Shown here: piece by piece, positions 50,738 to 60,814 of the stretch
How the letters are laid out: the number at the start of each line of letters is the position of its first letter
Numbering within the stretch: the stretch's first letter is position 1
Source of the DNA: Azorinus chamasolen
Lineage: Eukaryota > Mollusca > Bivalvia > Cardiida > Solecurtidae
DNA: 64,000 bases
Direction: 5' to 3'
NCBI GenBank assembly: GCA_963576725.1
Contig: OY755237.1
Span: 67,314,972 to 67,378,971 of the forward strand
Position numbers and translations under genes: made by a program
Notes under the pieces: model-generated
The model's input: only the letters and a program-made list of their open reading frames with translations
Told to the model about the DNA's origin: nothing
Database searches by the model: none

Positions 50738-51807
50738 ATTTGAACTGTTGAATACAGAGTAGGCCATCTGTCTTTGCGGAGAGCACGAGGTTGCGTACGG
50801 GGAGTTCGCAGTGAAATTAATCGTGTTTCATTGTTCAAACCCCTTGTATCTCTCCATCGCCAAACCGAGACAGAAAGAGGCGAACACTCTACTATTAATT
50901 CGAGTATTTTTATGCGAAATTGCGAAAAAAATCGGATTATTAATTGATACTGTGTATGCATGGTTGGTTTTCCGAACGCAACCACCTGTTTTGGTGGACA
51001 CGGTTGAGAGCTCCGGGTCGCGTGCCGCTTGTGACGAAATGACGGGGATTGGTGAAAAGGGGACACGTAGCCTTTTCCCTTTCGATGGCGATGCATGTTT
51101 TCAACATCGAGATTGTATATATAGATATTGTCCTACATTGTATGAACATCTTGCCAGTTTTGACGAAATAATATTCATAGAGTCAAATACAGTTTGAAAT
51201 CTGGTCATTGTTAGTGTTAACGTCTTATTAAATACAAACTTTTAGAAATTCATTTGTACCAAGTTGTCTATAATTTATCCTCTACAATAAGGATATGCAT
51301 CATGTTTTGTAATCTGCGGTATCGAAGTATCGATTTTTATTAAAGTTTCGCTAGGTCTTTGATCTTGGGTTCGTGTATCGAAATTCAGTCACCTGGTGGG
51401 TTGAGACTATGGGTATTTCTCATCTGTCACCAGCAGAAGACCAGCAAACGACAGCCTTTGTAAGTCCCACAGCGATTCCTTTAAAGGGACACATGCTCGG
51501 TTTTCGACGTTTTGCAGAAGAAAAACTTTCCGTTTCAGAAATCAAATGAGCCATGTTAATTTTGTCGAGACCATAGAATGAAAGTGGCTCACAAAATAAA
51601 GGGTTTCAAGGTTTTACCTGTGGTTGTTTAAAACGTCAACAACGCTATTGGGCATATCTCTATATCTGGCCTTTCATTAGCATTGTATTGTCTTTCTATT
51701 TTCACATTAACAAAGCTCCAGAACACAGGATCAGGTTGGTGACCAGAAACAGTCTGCACATTTAAAACTTTGTTTTTAAAAACTCCCCAAATCAGCATTA
51801 TGCAGCT
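50738..51807. other. MITE-free stretch with two overlapping frames
   Basis: 1.07 kb without MITEs and richer in CG. Frames of 128 codons (plus, 50811-51197) and 120 codons (minus, 50734-51096) overlap. Neither has a domain I recognise, and they cannot both be real. At about 51490 the sequence TTTAAAGGGACACATGC looks repeat-like. An exon here is possible but unproven. Confidence 0.35.
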
Positions 51808-52036
51808 CTAAACCTTTCCCCCATAGGCTATATTTAGATACAACCTCTTTGAATAAATCTACCGAAAAGGAGCATTAACTAGAGAAAAGAATTTTTTTAG
51901 AACTTTGTAGTTTGAAACCATTGTGATAAATAGAGCATTTGCTCCTATAGGAGCAAATGCTCTATTTATCACAATGGTTTCACAAAGCGACTTTTGCAGA
52001 GTCGCCAAAAGTCGTCAATATGAGGGAATGGGTCAA
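51808..52036. mobile_element. B TTAA MITE
   Basis: CTAAACCTTTCCCCCATAGG to GGGAATGGGTCAA, both TTAA mutated. Perfect palindrome 51914-51981. Confidence 0.9.
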
Positions 52037-52040
52037 GCCG

Positions 52041-52297
52041 TTAACCCTTTCCCTGTTTAGTATTCATGGAAGAAAGGATGGCATCATGAATATTAATTAG
52101 CAATATATTTGTAACGGCATATATACATACACAGGATTTGTTGGTATTGGTATAGGGAACGTGTAAACATAGATCTATATTATTTCATAAGCAAACAGAG
52201 CAGACCCTGATCAGACGGCTCCTATAGGAGCCGTCTGATCTGGCTCTACTCTGTTTGCAAATATGTGAAAATGCGTTTATATGAAGGAAATGGTCCA
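52041..52297. mobile_element. A1 TTAA MITE
   Basis: TTAACCCTTTCCCTGTTTAG, palindrome at about 52193-52260 (apex GGCTCCTATAGGAGCC), short end ATGAAGGAAATGGTCCA. Confidence 0.86.
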
Positions 52298-52540
52298 CCT
52301 GATATAAACGCATTTTCACGCATTGCAAACAGAGTAGACACAGATCAGACGGACCAGGGGTCGTCTGATTAGGGTACTCTGTTTGCTTATGGAAGTATAT
52401 AGACGGTATATTCTACAATTTTTGCCAAGGTGAAAAACAACAATATTTTTTATGTTCTTATGCCATAACACAATTCGTCCGATATATATTCATGATTTCG
52501 TTATTTCTTACATGAAATATTCGTGGGGTAAAGGATAACA
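52298..52540. mobile_element. A1 TTAA MITE, opposite orientation
   Basis: GATATAAACGCATTTTCACG, palindrome with shortened apex (GACGGACCAGGGGTCGTC), flank, end GTGGGGTAAAGGATAA. Confidence 0.8.
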
Positions 52541-52543
52541 CAT

Positions 52544-52793
52544 TTAACCCTTCGCTTGCTGAATTTTAAAGCACATTTCTCCTTCTTTACCCATGCCCTG
52601 TTGTATAATGTAATATATCTTCACTGTGTACAAGTAGTTCACTGTGCAATCATTGTTGTGGAGGGCACTTGTTGCACAATCAATTTGTAAATAGTGCAGA
52701 CCCTGATGAGACAGCTCATGTAGGAGCTGTCTCATCTGGGTCTTCACTATTTACAGGTAGGTATATTGACATGAATAGCAAGCGAATGGTTAA
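52544..52793. mobile_element. H TTAA MITE (reference copy)
   Basis: TTAACCCTTCGCTTGCTGAA to ATAGCAAGCGAATGGTTAA. Palindrome TAAATAGTGCAGACCCTGAT / ATCTGGGTCTTCACTATTTA, apex CAGCTCATGTAGGAGCTG. Long flank with GTTGCACAATCAATTTG. Shares TTAA 52790-52793. Confidence 0.9.
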
Positions 52794-53041
52794 CCATCTA
52801 CTCCATAAATACGCATTTTACGTCTTTGCAAACAGAGAAGACGCAGATCAGACAGCTCCTACAGGAGTTGTCTGATCAATGTCTGCTCTGTTTGCTTATG
52901 ACGTGACACAGAACCGATTCTACAGTTTTTGTCAAAGCAAAACATTGCATTGAAACTTTTTTTATATTATAAATTAAAACGCAAATAGATATTCCTAATG
53001 TCATTATTTCTTACATGAATATTGAACAGGGGAAGGGCTAA
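52790..53041. mobile_element. A1 TTAA MITE
   Basis: TTAACCATCTACTCCATAAA, palindrome with apex AGCTCCTACAGGAGTT, flank, end CAGGGGAAGGGCTAA. Confidence 0.85.
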
Positions 53042-53140
53042 ACGATATGGAATCATTTGTGAGCGCATATGTGACTTCTCATTTGCATCAAATTTGCCCA
53101 TAAAATTTGATCACAATTTTGCCCAGTCCACGCTTAACTT

Positions 53141-53337
53141 TTAACATGCTGTAAAAATGCTCAAAACTAGATATTTTGCAATTCTTATACTTCCAGTTTT
53201 GAGAATGTTTTGAGAAGCTATTGACCGAGTGTCAAACATACTGGACCCTGAAGAGATGCCGAGTTACTCGGCGTCTCATCGGGATTCAAACTGTTTGCAA
53301 ATGCGAGCCAGGCCGCGAGACGCGGGATGGGTGTTAA
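53141..53337. mobile_element. F TTAA MITE, reverse
   Basis: TTAACATGCTGTAAAAATGC, palindrome 53233-53297 (apex TGCCGAGTTACTCGGCG), CAAATGCGAGCCAGGCCGCG, end GGGTGTTAA. Confidence 0.82.
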
Positions 53338-53353
53338 GCTTGATAAGGGATCA

Positions 53354-53566
53354 TTAAAACCCTACAACGCTCACTTTTTAAATGGACTAATCCAAAATTC
53401 AAACATGTCGAGCGTATGATGAATATTTAGGGATTCTCCTAAGGAAAAGTGTAATATGACAAACAGTGCATACCCTGATGAGAGGGCTCCTCTAGGAGCC
53501 CTCTCATCTGGGTCTACACTGTTTGCAAAGGTCATTAGTGGCTCGTGTCCCGCACAGTAAGGGTAA
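53354..53566. mobile_element. G TTAA MITE, reverse
   Basis: TTAAAACCCTACAACGCTC to CCGCACAGTAAGGGTAA. Palindrome 53460-53525, GCATACCCTGATGAGAGGGC / CTCTCATCTGGGTCTACAC. Apex GGGCTCCTCTAGGAGCCC. Confidence 0.9.
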
Positions 53567-54053
53567 AACTTGTTCATTAGTTTATGAACTTTTGTGATTA
53601 AAAAAGCACAGCTGCAGAAATGCAAATTTGAACTTGACGAGCCTTGGGCGAAAGTTGCGCTGTTGCATGGTGGCTGTGGTTTTCGGATTGCTTTGGTTTT
53701 GTTGGTTGTTGACACAGACCATCATCTCAAGATCTCGAGACCTATTGTTGGTTTTGTTTGGTCATGGGTGGAAAATGAACAGATGCGCTAGAAAATCGGC
53801 GAAAGTTATATCACATAAGTAAACATAAATATTTACCGTTATGACTTCAATTATTATGCCAATAGAAATGATTTCCGCGATATGTATGATAAAATCACAA
53901 CGACTTAAATGGGCACGGGCGAATTTCGTGCTTTGATATCGCCGCCATTGTTTTATTGTAATTGTTCAAGCGAATTCCACCACAGATCAAAGTGATATTG
54001 TACCTCTATGGATACTAATTGTTGATAGTAATGCAATGACTTGTATTTCCCCA
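53567..54053. other. No gene recognised
   Basis: Two overlapping frames of about 65 codons (53594-53822) without recognised domains. Confidence 0.35.
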
Positions 54054-54303
54054 GCCCTTTCCCTGTTGAATATTCATGTAAGAATGGCATTATGGATATT
54101 TACTAGCTGATTTTATTTTATAATGGTATATGTACACAGGTTTGTTTTTCGTATTGGTAAAAACTGTTCTCAGATCTTTTGTAATTGCATAAGCAAGCAG
54201 AGCAAACCCCGATCAGTCAGACGGCTCCCACAGGAATCGTCTGATCTTGGTCTACTCTTTTTGCAAAGGCGTGAAAACACGTTTATATAAAGGAACGGGT
54301 TAA
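54054..54303. mobile_element. A1 TTAA MITE
   Basis: CCAGCCCTTTCCCTGTTGAA (TTAA lost), palindrome with apex GGCTCCCACAGGAATC, end AAAGGAACGGGTTAA. Confidence 0.82.
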
Positions 54304-54530
54304 CCCATCCCCTGATGGATGTTCATGTAAGAAATAAGGACCCTATCAATAATTATTAGCTGACTTTTTATATTGGCACATGTATCTTTTATATTGGTAG
54401 AAATACTGTAGAATTTCATAAGCCAACGGAGCAGATCCTGGTCAGACGACTTCCATAGGAGCTGTCTAATCTGGTTCTACTCTGTTTGCAAAGCAAAGAA
54501 AAGCATTTTTATATAGTTAAGGGAGAGTCC
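54300..54530. mobile_element. A1 TTAA MITE, same orientation as previous
   Basis: TTAACCCATCCCCTGATGG, palindrome AGCAGATCCTGGTCAGACG with apex ACTTCCATAGGAGCTG, worn end TATAGTTAAGGGAGAG. Shares TTAA 54300-54303. Confidence 0.8.
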
Positions 54531-54568
54531 CTTAAAGAAATAATAAAGCCATCAATAGTAATTAGATA

Positions 54569-54774
54569 CAGTAAAACCTCTCTATAACGGCCACTAAATT
54601 GTGTTAATTATTTGGTATTTAGGGCAGGTGGCCGCTTAAAGCTATAGGTGAAAGTAAAACAGAACGCTCCTATAGGAGCGTTCTGTTTTACTTTCACCTT
54701 GCTTTTAGCAACCATCTCCCCTTAATACCAACTAATTAACATAATTTAGTGGCCGTTATAGAGAGGTTCTACAG
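54569..54774. mobile_element. C TA MITE
   Basis: CAGTAAAACCTCTCTATAAC ... GAGAGGTTCTACAG, TA 54567-54568 and 54775-54776. 206 bp. Confidence 0.92.
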
Positions 54775-54850
54775 TAATAATAATAATAATCACCTTAACA
54801 ATAATAAATACTTATCATTAGTATTATATAATCTTAATAATATACTCGGT
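54775..54850. repeat. Imperfect (TAA)n microsatellite
   Basis: TAATAATAATAATAATCACC and further AATAAT words directly after the C element. Confidence 0.7.
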
Positions 54851-55348
54851 TACATGCTAAAAATGACAAATATTTAAAACTCGTGCCATGTTATACATTT
54901 GCGAGTTAAGAACCAGGAAGAAACTTCCACATTCTTTTGTCGACCTTGTGGTGTCCGAATACTGGTACCATCCAGTATTTGATACGACTCCTTAACCAGT
55001 TGAATGCCTGTTTTTTAAGTAACGTTTTTCATTGACAGTTTGTTCACATTCTACTCAAGTTGAACTGAAGCGTTAAACATTGACAACACGGAAAGTAAGA
55101 GAAAACAATGTTGACTCTGATCAGAGAGCCCCCCCCCCTCAGTGGCAATTGGTCTATATTGTGTGTAAGTGCAATGTAACTTGCGAAGGTACACGACCAT
55201 AACAGATTTGTTCTTAAATATCAAGTATAATCAATTATATCGTAATAAGAGTCTCAAGGCTGAATTCCATGTACCAAAAGACTACATTATTTGTTTTTGT
55301 CAGTGTCGATCTTTGCATGTTTGCTACACAATCAAATCCTTATCATGT
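54851..55348. other. No gene recognised
   Basis: C-run of about nine at 55128. Two frames under 70 codons without recognised domains. Confidence 0.4.
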
Positions 55349-55577
55349 TCAACCCTTTACCGCATAGGCTATTTTTAGATTCAACCTCTTTGAATAAATC
55401 TACCGAAAAGGAGCATGAACTAGAGAAAAGGAAAACTTTAGAATTTTGTAGTTTGAAACCATTGTGATAAATAGAGCATTTGCTCTGATAGGAGCAAATG
55501 CTCTATTTATCACAATGGTTTCACAAGGTGACTTTTACGGAGTCGTCAAAGGTCGTCAATATCAGGGAATGGGTTAA
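55349..55577. mobile_element. B TTAA MITE
   Basis: TCAACCCTTTACCGCATAGG to GGGAATGGGTTAA. Palindrome with one change at the apex (GCTCTGATAGGAGC). Confidence 0.9.
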
Positions 55578-55725
55578 TTAAGCACGATTCGACACCCATA
55601 TGCCATTCGTTTGAATCCAGATGAGACGCCGAATATATATAACTAGGCGTCTCATCTGGACCAAAACTGTATGACACTCGGTTGGTAGTTTCATAAACAT
55701 TTGATCGAATTGGTTGTAAGTAAAA
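55574..55725. mobile_element. F TTAA MITE, right end lost
   Basis: Shares TTAA. TTTGAATCCAGATGAGACGC ... GGCGTCTCATCTGGACC with an unusual AATATATATAACTA insert at the apex. F flank GACACTCGGTTGGTAG. Confidence 0.68.
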
Positions 55726-55937
55726 GTTGCAACAGATTCTACCCTGATCAGGCGGCTCCTGTAATGTCTGATCTGATACAATAGTTCGGTATGGCTATAA
55801 TATTCGCCTGTTTTATATCATTATTTAAAACGTTTAGCCAATCTTCAAAATTGGAAGGAGTCTGCCATAAATATTCACGTAGAAAATGGTTAAAAACTGA
55901 TCGGCCAGTCCACTTTGACTATTCAGCACTAAAAGGG

Positions 55938-56446
55938 TTATCACTTTACTCCATGAATGTTCATGTAAGAATAGTGGCATCGTGAATTTTAATTTACATT
56001 AACCCTTCGCTTGCTATTCACGTCAATATATATACCTACCTGTAAATAGTGAAGACCCAGATGAGACAGCTCCTGCAGGAGCTGTCTCATCAGGGTCTGC
56101 ACTATTTACAAGTTGATTGTGCAACCAGTGCACTACACGGCAGTGATTGCACAGCGAAATACGTGTGCACAGTGAAGATATATTTAATTATAGAACAGGG
56201 CATGGGTAAAGAAGGATAAATGTATTTTAAAATTCAGCAAGAGTAGGGTTAATGGTTATAATAGCACAGGGAAAAAGACATTTTTGGTCAAGACAAAAAC
56301 TGCAGAATCATCATTATCTATGTTATATCATAAGTAAACAGAGCAAACCCTGACCAGACCGCTCCTGCAGGTGTTGCCTGGTCCGGGTCTATTCTATTTG
56401 CTAAGGCATTAAAAGGCGTATTTAGGGAGTACATGTATTGGGTTAA
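55938..56446. mobile_element. A1 TTAA MITE split by an H insertion
   Basis: TTATCACTTTACTCCATGAA, flank to ATTTTAATTTACA, then H. The flank resumes at TGGTTATAATAGCACAGGG, with a palindrome (apex CGCTCCTGCAGGTGTT) and the end TATTGGGTTAA. Confidence 0.82.
55999..56252. mobile_element. H TTAA MITE nested in A1
   Basis: TTAACCCTTCGCTTGCTATT to CAAGAGTAGGGTTAA. Palindrome GTAAATAGTGAAGACCCAG / GGGTCTGCACTATTTAC, apex CAGCTCCTGCAGGAGCTG. Reverse orientation to the copy at 52544. Confidence 0.92.
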
Positions 56447-56774
56447 AGACGCCAAAATTAATGGGTCATGAGTAAATGACAAACCCCTACCCGGTGCAAA
56501 AATCATTATCATCACCCTTCTATCATTACAGCGACTCTTTTTCCCCTAGAGATGCAATCATTATAATATAAAGACTTTAATCAAGACAATCTTTGTCAGT
56601 TTCAGATCTGCCCTATTGATAAAGGTCCTCATTTCATACACAGTGCTCGAATTTGATCAGATTTAAAAACGTTGCTGGATTGAAAATAAAATCGATGAGA
56701 ACTTGAGATAGTATTCACATCATGCCACTTTTACTATTCCTTCGACGGAAGTTGCATAACTTAGTCTCTATCGT
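56447..56774. other. No gene recognised
   Basis: Unassigned AT-rich sequence. Confidence 0.4.
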
Positions 56775-56971
56775 GTTGAAAATAAATTATATCTGCAAAC
56801 ACTCTAATCTGTTGCGTTTTTACTTCTGATACATACAAGCATTTGAGGAACTATTGACCGGGTGTCAATTACGTGTGGATCCTGTTGAGACGCCGGGTTA
56901 CTCGGCGTCTCATCTGGATCTAATATGTTTGCCAATGCGAGTCAAGTCGCGGGTTGCAGGTGAACGGTTAA
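56775..56971. mobile_element. F TTAA MITE, reverse
   Basis: GACCGGGTGTCAATTACG, GGATCCTGTTGAGACGCCG ... GGCGTCTCATCTGGATC, GCGAGTCAAGTCGCGGG, end GAACGGTTAA. Left end not sharp. Confidence 0.72.
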
Positions 56972-57128
56972 GCAGACTATCAAACCTTTAGCCTGTGTCA
57001 CAAAAAGCATGAATCAGTTATTGTCTCAACATTTAACATGTGGACCAGGAGGTACCAAGAGCACTGAAGCTTGTTTGATTCGACCACCAAAAAGGTATAA
57101 ACCTTGGCCTCAAAGATGACGGAAACTT

Positions 57129-57287
57129 AAATCAGAAATATTTATTAGATGAATTTTTATAATAGCATATGCACTTAGAATGTTTTGCATTCGTAGAAAT
57201 TGTAGAATCAGGTCTATTATAATTTCACAAGCAAACAGAGCAGACCCTGATCAGACGGCTTCTACTCCTTTTGAGGGAAAGGGTTAA
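57129..57287. mobile_element. A1 TTAA MITE with half palindrome
   Basis: A1 flank, GCAAACAGAGCAGACCCTGA TCAGACGGCT, then directly TTTTGAGGGAAAGGGTTAA. The apex, second arm and most of the short end are gone. Confidence 0.78.
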
Positions 57288-57626
57288 GCGGACATTATTT
57301 TTACAATAGGATAAATATTTAATCGAAATTAAAATCTAAATAGTCCTATGTGTCAATTTCAGTCGCACTGTTCATCAGGTTGAGCCATGCAGGGCCTATT
57401 TGACACTTTCAGACTGCAGGCCATGTAACAATGTGCACAGTCCAACAGCTGATGTTCCGACTGAAACGTTTGACAAAAATTTATTACATTTCTAACGACG
57501 TAATATGTTGACAGCTAGCATTAATTGGCAGTTAACGCTAAATTAGACGGGTGGTTTTCTTTTATTCAAAGACGAGATGACCAAACTTCATTCATTCCTG
57601 CCATGTATCCAGAAATGAAATTCAAT
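57288..57626. other. No gene recognised
   Basis: The 114-codon frame at 57525-57869 runs into the following F palindrome and is rejected. Confidence 0.4.
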
Positions 57627-57845
57627 TTAACCCTTTATTCCGCTATCCAATATTTGACTTGCGTTTGCAACCAGCGATGTTTGATCCAGATGAGGTGGCC
57701 GAGTCACTCAGCATCGCACCTGGATCCCAGTTACTTGACACTCTGTCAGTCGTTTCCCAACAGCTTGATTAAATCTGAAGTAACCAAATTTACACCAGAT
57801 CAATCTTCAAGCAGACATTTTTTTTTACTGCGGCAGAACGGTTTG
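57627..57845. mobile_element. F TTAA MITE
   Basis: TTAACCCTTTATTCCGCTAT, GATCCAGATGAGGTGGCCGA ... CATCGCACCTGGATCCC, flank CAACAGCTTGATTAAATCTG, GCAGACATTTTTTTTTACTG, worn end. Confidence 0.75.
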
Positions 57846-57971
57846 CATTTCTCTCACCTTTCATATTGAAATGCGATGATTTTGTATTTCGTCTGACATT
57901 GTGACGTAATTCGAAGGTAGTCGGAATGTCTCGACAGTTATTATAGTGTTACAGTTGCTATTGTATCGTTA

Positions 57972-58169
57972 CCATAGAGCCCATCTCAAGCGACCACTTA
58001 AGGAATAACGATAGCTGTCTTTAAAACCAGGTGGTAGCTTAATGCAGAACGTAACTTATGAATGCAGAAGGAGCTTTCTGCATAACGTTCGTCCTGCATT
58101 AAGCAACCTACTACCTCTGCGACCAGGAATGGTGCATAATTCTAAAATAGCTTTAGAGATGTTTAACTG
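57972..58169. mobile_element. D TA MITE (first of an abutting pair)
   Basis: CATAGAGCCCATCTCAAGC ... AGAGATGTTTAACTG. The palindrome is partly rearranged at the apex (GAATGCAGAAGGAGCTTTC). Its right TA (58170-58171) is the left TA of the next. Confidence 0.8.
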
Positions 58170-58171
58170 TA

Positions 58172-58376
58172 CAGTAAAACCCCTCTAATACGACCACTTA
58201 ATGAATAAACATGGCTGTCTTTATAAGCAGGTGGTTGCTTAATGCAGGGCGAAAGTAATGCAGAAAGCTCCTATAGGAGCTTTCTGCATAACTTTCTTCC
58301 TGCATTAAGCTACCACCTGCCTCTGCCATCCAGAATTATGCCCCTTTTTGGTGGTCGCATTTGAGGGGTTTTACAG
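58172..58376. mobile_element. D TA MITE (second of the pair)
   Basis: CAGTAAAACCCCTCTAATAC ... GAGGGGTTTTACAG, TA 58377-58378. Apex AAAGCTCCTATAGGAGCTTT. Confidence 0.9.
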
Positions 58377-58464
58377 TATTTAGATATGCAAATGACTCAC
58401 GGCAGCATTATGGTAACAGTAGCAGCCTATAACAGATAATTCCTGTCCACAGTGTACTTTCATA

Positions 58465-58655
58465 TTAACACTTATCCCACATAACCCATTCTTATAGATT
58501 TGGACCTGGAGTAATTGTGACTACTTCCGATTCGACAAATACATCGAGAAACCATTGACCGAGTGTCAATTAGATTGGGTCTTGATGAGACGTCGAGTTA
58601 CTCAGTATCTTATCTGGATTCAAGCTGTTTGCAGATGTTTGTTGAGCTGGGTTAA
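58465..58655. mobile_element. F TTAA MITE, reverse
   Basis: TTAACACTTATCCCACATAA to TGAGCTGGGTTAA. TTGGGTCTTGATGAGACG ... TATCTTATCTGGATTCAAGC arms, worn apex GTCGAGTTACTCAG. Confidence 0.75.
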
Positions 58656-58668
58656 GCGAAAGAAAGGT

Positions 58669-58926
58669 TTAACCCTTTCCATGTTCTACATGTATATTTA
58701 TTCCGAATTTCAATACTTACTGAATATTCACAGACCAAAAAATTATAATGAAATGTGGAAGGTGAGATATTGTAGCCATTTATAAATTAAAGAAACATAT
58801 ATATCTAAGAAACCTATATATAAAATTCCATTAGCAAACAAAGCAGACCCTGATCAGACGGCTCCTCTATGTCTACTCTGTTTGCAGATGCATGAAAAAA
58901 GGCGTTTGTGTGAGGGAAAGGGTTAA
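58669..58926. mobile_element. A2 TTAA MITE
   Basis: TTAACCCTTTCCATGTTC to GAGGGAAAGGGTTAA. Second palindrome arm partly deleted (GACGGCTCCTCTATGTCTAC). Confidence 0.86.
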
Positions 58927-59119
58927 TAATATCAATACTTAATAATGCTGTTTAAATTAGCACATCGGTCGAATAGTATTTTGCATAAATGCAATATTTA
59001 GATGAATAAAAATCCTTAACAGCAAAGCTATCGGAAAATCTTGATAAAAGAGTTGAGGGACATTGGTGTAATATGCAAGAATGGAAGATTGGTGTCAATC
59101 GGGTATGTCGGTACCCTTT

Positions 59120-59225
59120 AACAAGTCGTGGGCGAATTTGTATATTTACACACAAATTGGATCGAGATGACATGCGGGGTAACTCATTTACATTCTGACT
59201 GCAATCATTTTGAGAAATGTTGAGC
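59120..59225. mobile_element. F-type palindrome remnant
   Basis: ACAAATTGGATCGAGATGAC, GGGGTAACTC survive. Confidence 0.4.
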
Positions 59226-59365
59226 AAACCTTCTATTTACTTCGTAAAACTTAGTTAACTTGTTCGGCGGTCGTTATGAAGAGGCATTGCCTTAAATCTC
59301 AAAGAACAAAAATCTGTCCCATCATATTTTATTGACAAAACTGGAGATCAATCGTGGTTTGAACC

Positions 59366-59600
59366 GCAACCTTTTTCTCCATGAATATTCATGTAAGAAA
59401 TAATGTCACCATTAATATGAACTTCGATTATATTTGATAACGGCAAATGAAAATTGCATTTTTTAGTCAAAGCAGACGCTGTAAAATCAGATCTATAATA
59501 CATTGTTATTCCGTAAGCAAACAGAGCAGACCCTGATCAGACCTCTCCACCATCTGGTCAGAGTCGGTTCTGTTTGCTCATGGAACTATGCAGAACGCAT
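59366..59600. mobile_element. A1 TTAA MITE, short end truncated
   Basis: CTTTTTCTCCATGAATATTC, flank, GCAAACAGAGCAGACCCTGA TCAG with a rearranged apex (ACCTCTCCACCATCTGGTC). Confidence 0.72.
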
Positions 59601-59606
59601 CACAGT

Positions 59607-59775
59607 ACAACCCCGTACTCTTAACCGGAATTCTAGTAGAGAAGAATATAGACCCGTTTAGGCAGGTGGCTGCTTAATGCAGGGTGAAAGTCATACAGAA
59701 AGCTCCTAAAGGAGCTTTCTGTATGACTTACACCCTGCATTAAGCTGTAACTTGTCTCAAAGGCCGATAGTATAG
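59607..59775. mobile_element. E TA MITE, right end truncated
   Basis: CAACCCCGTACTCTTAACC, GGCAGGTGGCTGCTTAATGC, apex AAAGCTCCTAAAGGAGCTTT. Confidence 0.8.
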
Positions 59776-60104
59776 GGGGCTTTATAGCATACAATTTTGG
59801 GGACAGTTTCTGGTTATACGGTTTCTGATAGTATGTAGTTATACTCTTAACATGGGATTTCCTCTCACATATATGGCTATCAAAGTAACATTAGGGCTTG
59901 GGCTTGGGCTTGACAAGAGGAGACTATGTTATCAGAGCAATTGGTCATTTCCTACCCACTTTCTGTTAGGTCACACTTGTCGTGGGATAGTGGGCTCTTT
60001 TATCTGGGTTCGGGGTCAACGGCACGTCAGAAGCCCACATATCTGTATGAACTGGGCACAGATTTAGCCCTGTGTTGAGATAACTCCCAGTACCTAGCAT
60101 TTCT
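59776..60104. other. No gene recognised
   Basis: A 71-codon plus frame (59852-60067) has no recognised domain. Contains GGGCTTGGGCTTGGGCTTG. Confidence 0.4.
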
Positions 60105-60300
60105 GAACTCTTTCGTCTGCAAATATTACCGGCTGCTGTTTTCTCTTTCTCAAATATTCCCTTTACTTCTGACGCGTATGAAATCAGAATTATCAGAATA
60201 TCAAGCGTACTCGGATCCAGATGAGACGCCGAGTTACTCGGCGTCTCATCTGGATCCAAACCGATTGCAAATGTTCTCACGAATTCACATGGTGTGGTAA
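60105..60300. mobile_element. I/F TTAA MITE, ends worn
   Basis: GAACTCTTTCGTCTGCAAAT, TCGGATCCAGATGAGACGCC / GGCGTCTCATCTGGATCCAA with perfect GCCGAGTTACTCGGC. In this copy the usual A/A mismatch position is paired (CCAGATG / CATCTGG). Confidence 0.75.
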
Positions 60301-60589
60301 AACTTGAAGGGGCAATTTGTCAACATTGTTCAGGTAACGCAAGGTACTAAGTGGCTATTTCCTATGGCCATAAACAAGTGTGAAACAACGACTAGACATA
60401 AGAAATTACGTCCGGGACAGACTGACCCCGAGTGACCGGCCGAACCGACAAACTGACCTGGTCCAAATTAAAATATATCAATCTACCTTTGTATGCACGG
60501 AAACGAGCAGCAGTGATTAAATTCCGACAGGAAAACAACGACATTCATTGACCCTTAGCACGTCTTGAAACATGGCATCTGCAAAACAC

Positions 60590-60740
60590 CTCGTCTGCTC
60601 AAATTTCTAACTTCATAAGATTCTCTGAATACTCTAAAAAATAGCGGACTGAATTTCAAATAGCAAGGATCCGGATCAGACATTGAGTTCCTCGGCGTCT
60701 GATCTGGATTAAAGCTGTTTGTTATTTCTCTCTCTCTTTT
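60590..60740. mobile_element. I remnant
   Basis: ACCTCGTCTGCTCAAATT, AAGGATCCGGATCAGACATT ... GGCGTCTGATCTGGATT. Confidence 0.55.
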
Positions 60741-60814
60741 GTATTAACAAGTGTTATGGTAATGGCTAAAACAATGGCAATTTGTTTTCCCCTGCCATGG
60801 GTGCGGCGTGTTTC

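Noticed and set aside
57525..57869. 114-codon frame
   Set aside because: About two thirds lies in an F MITE (57627-57845).
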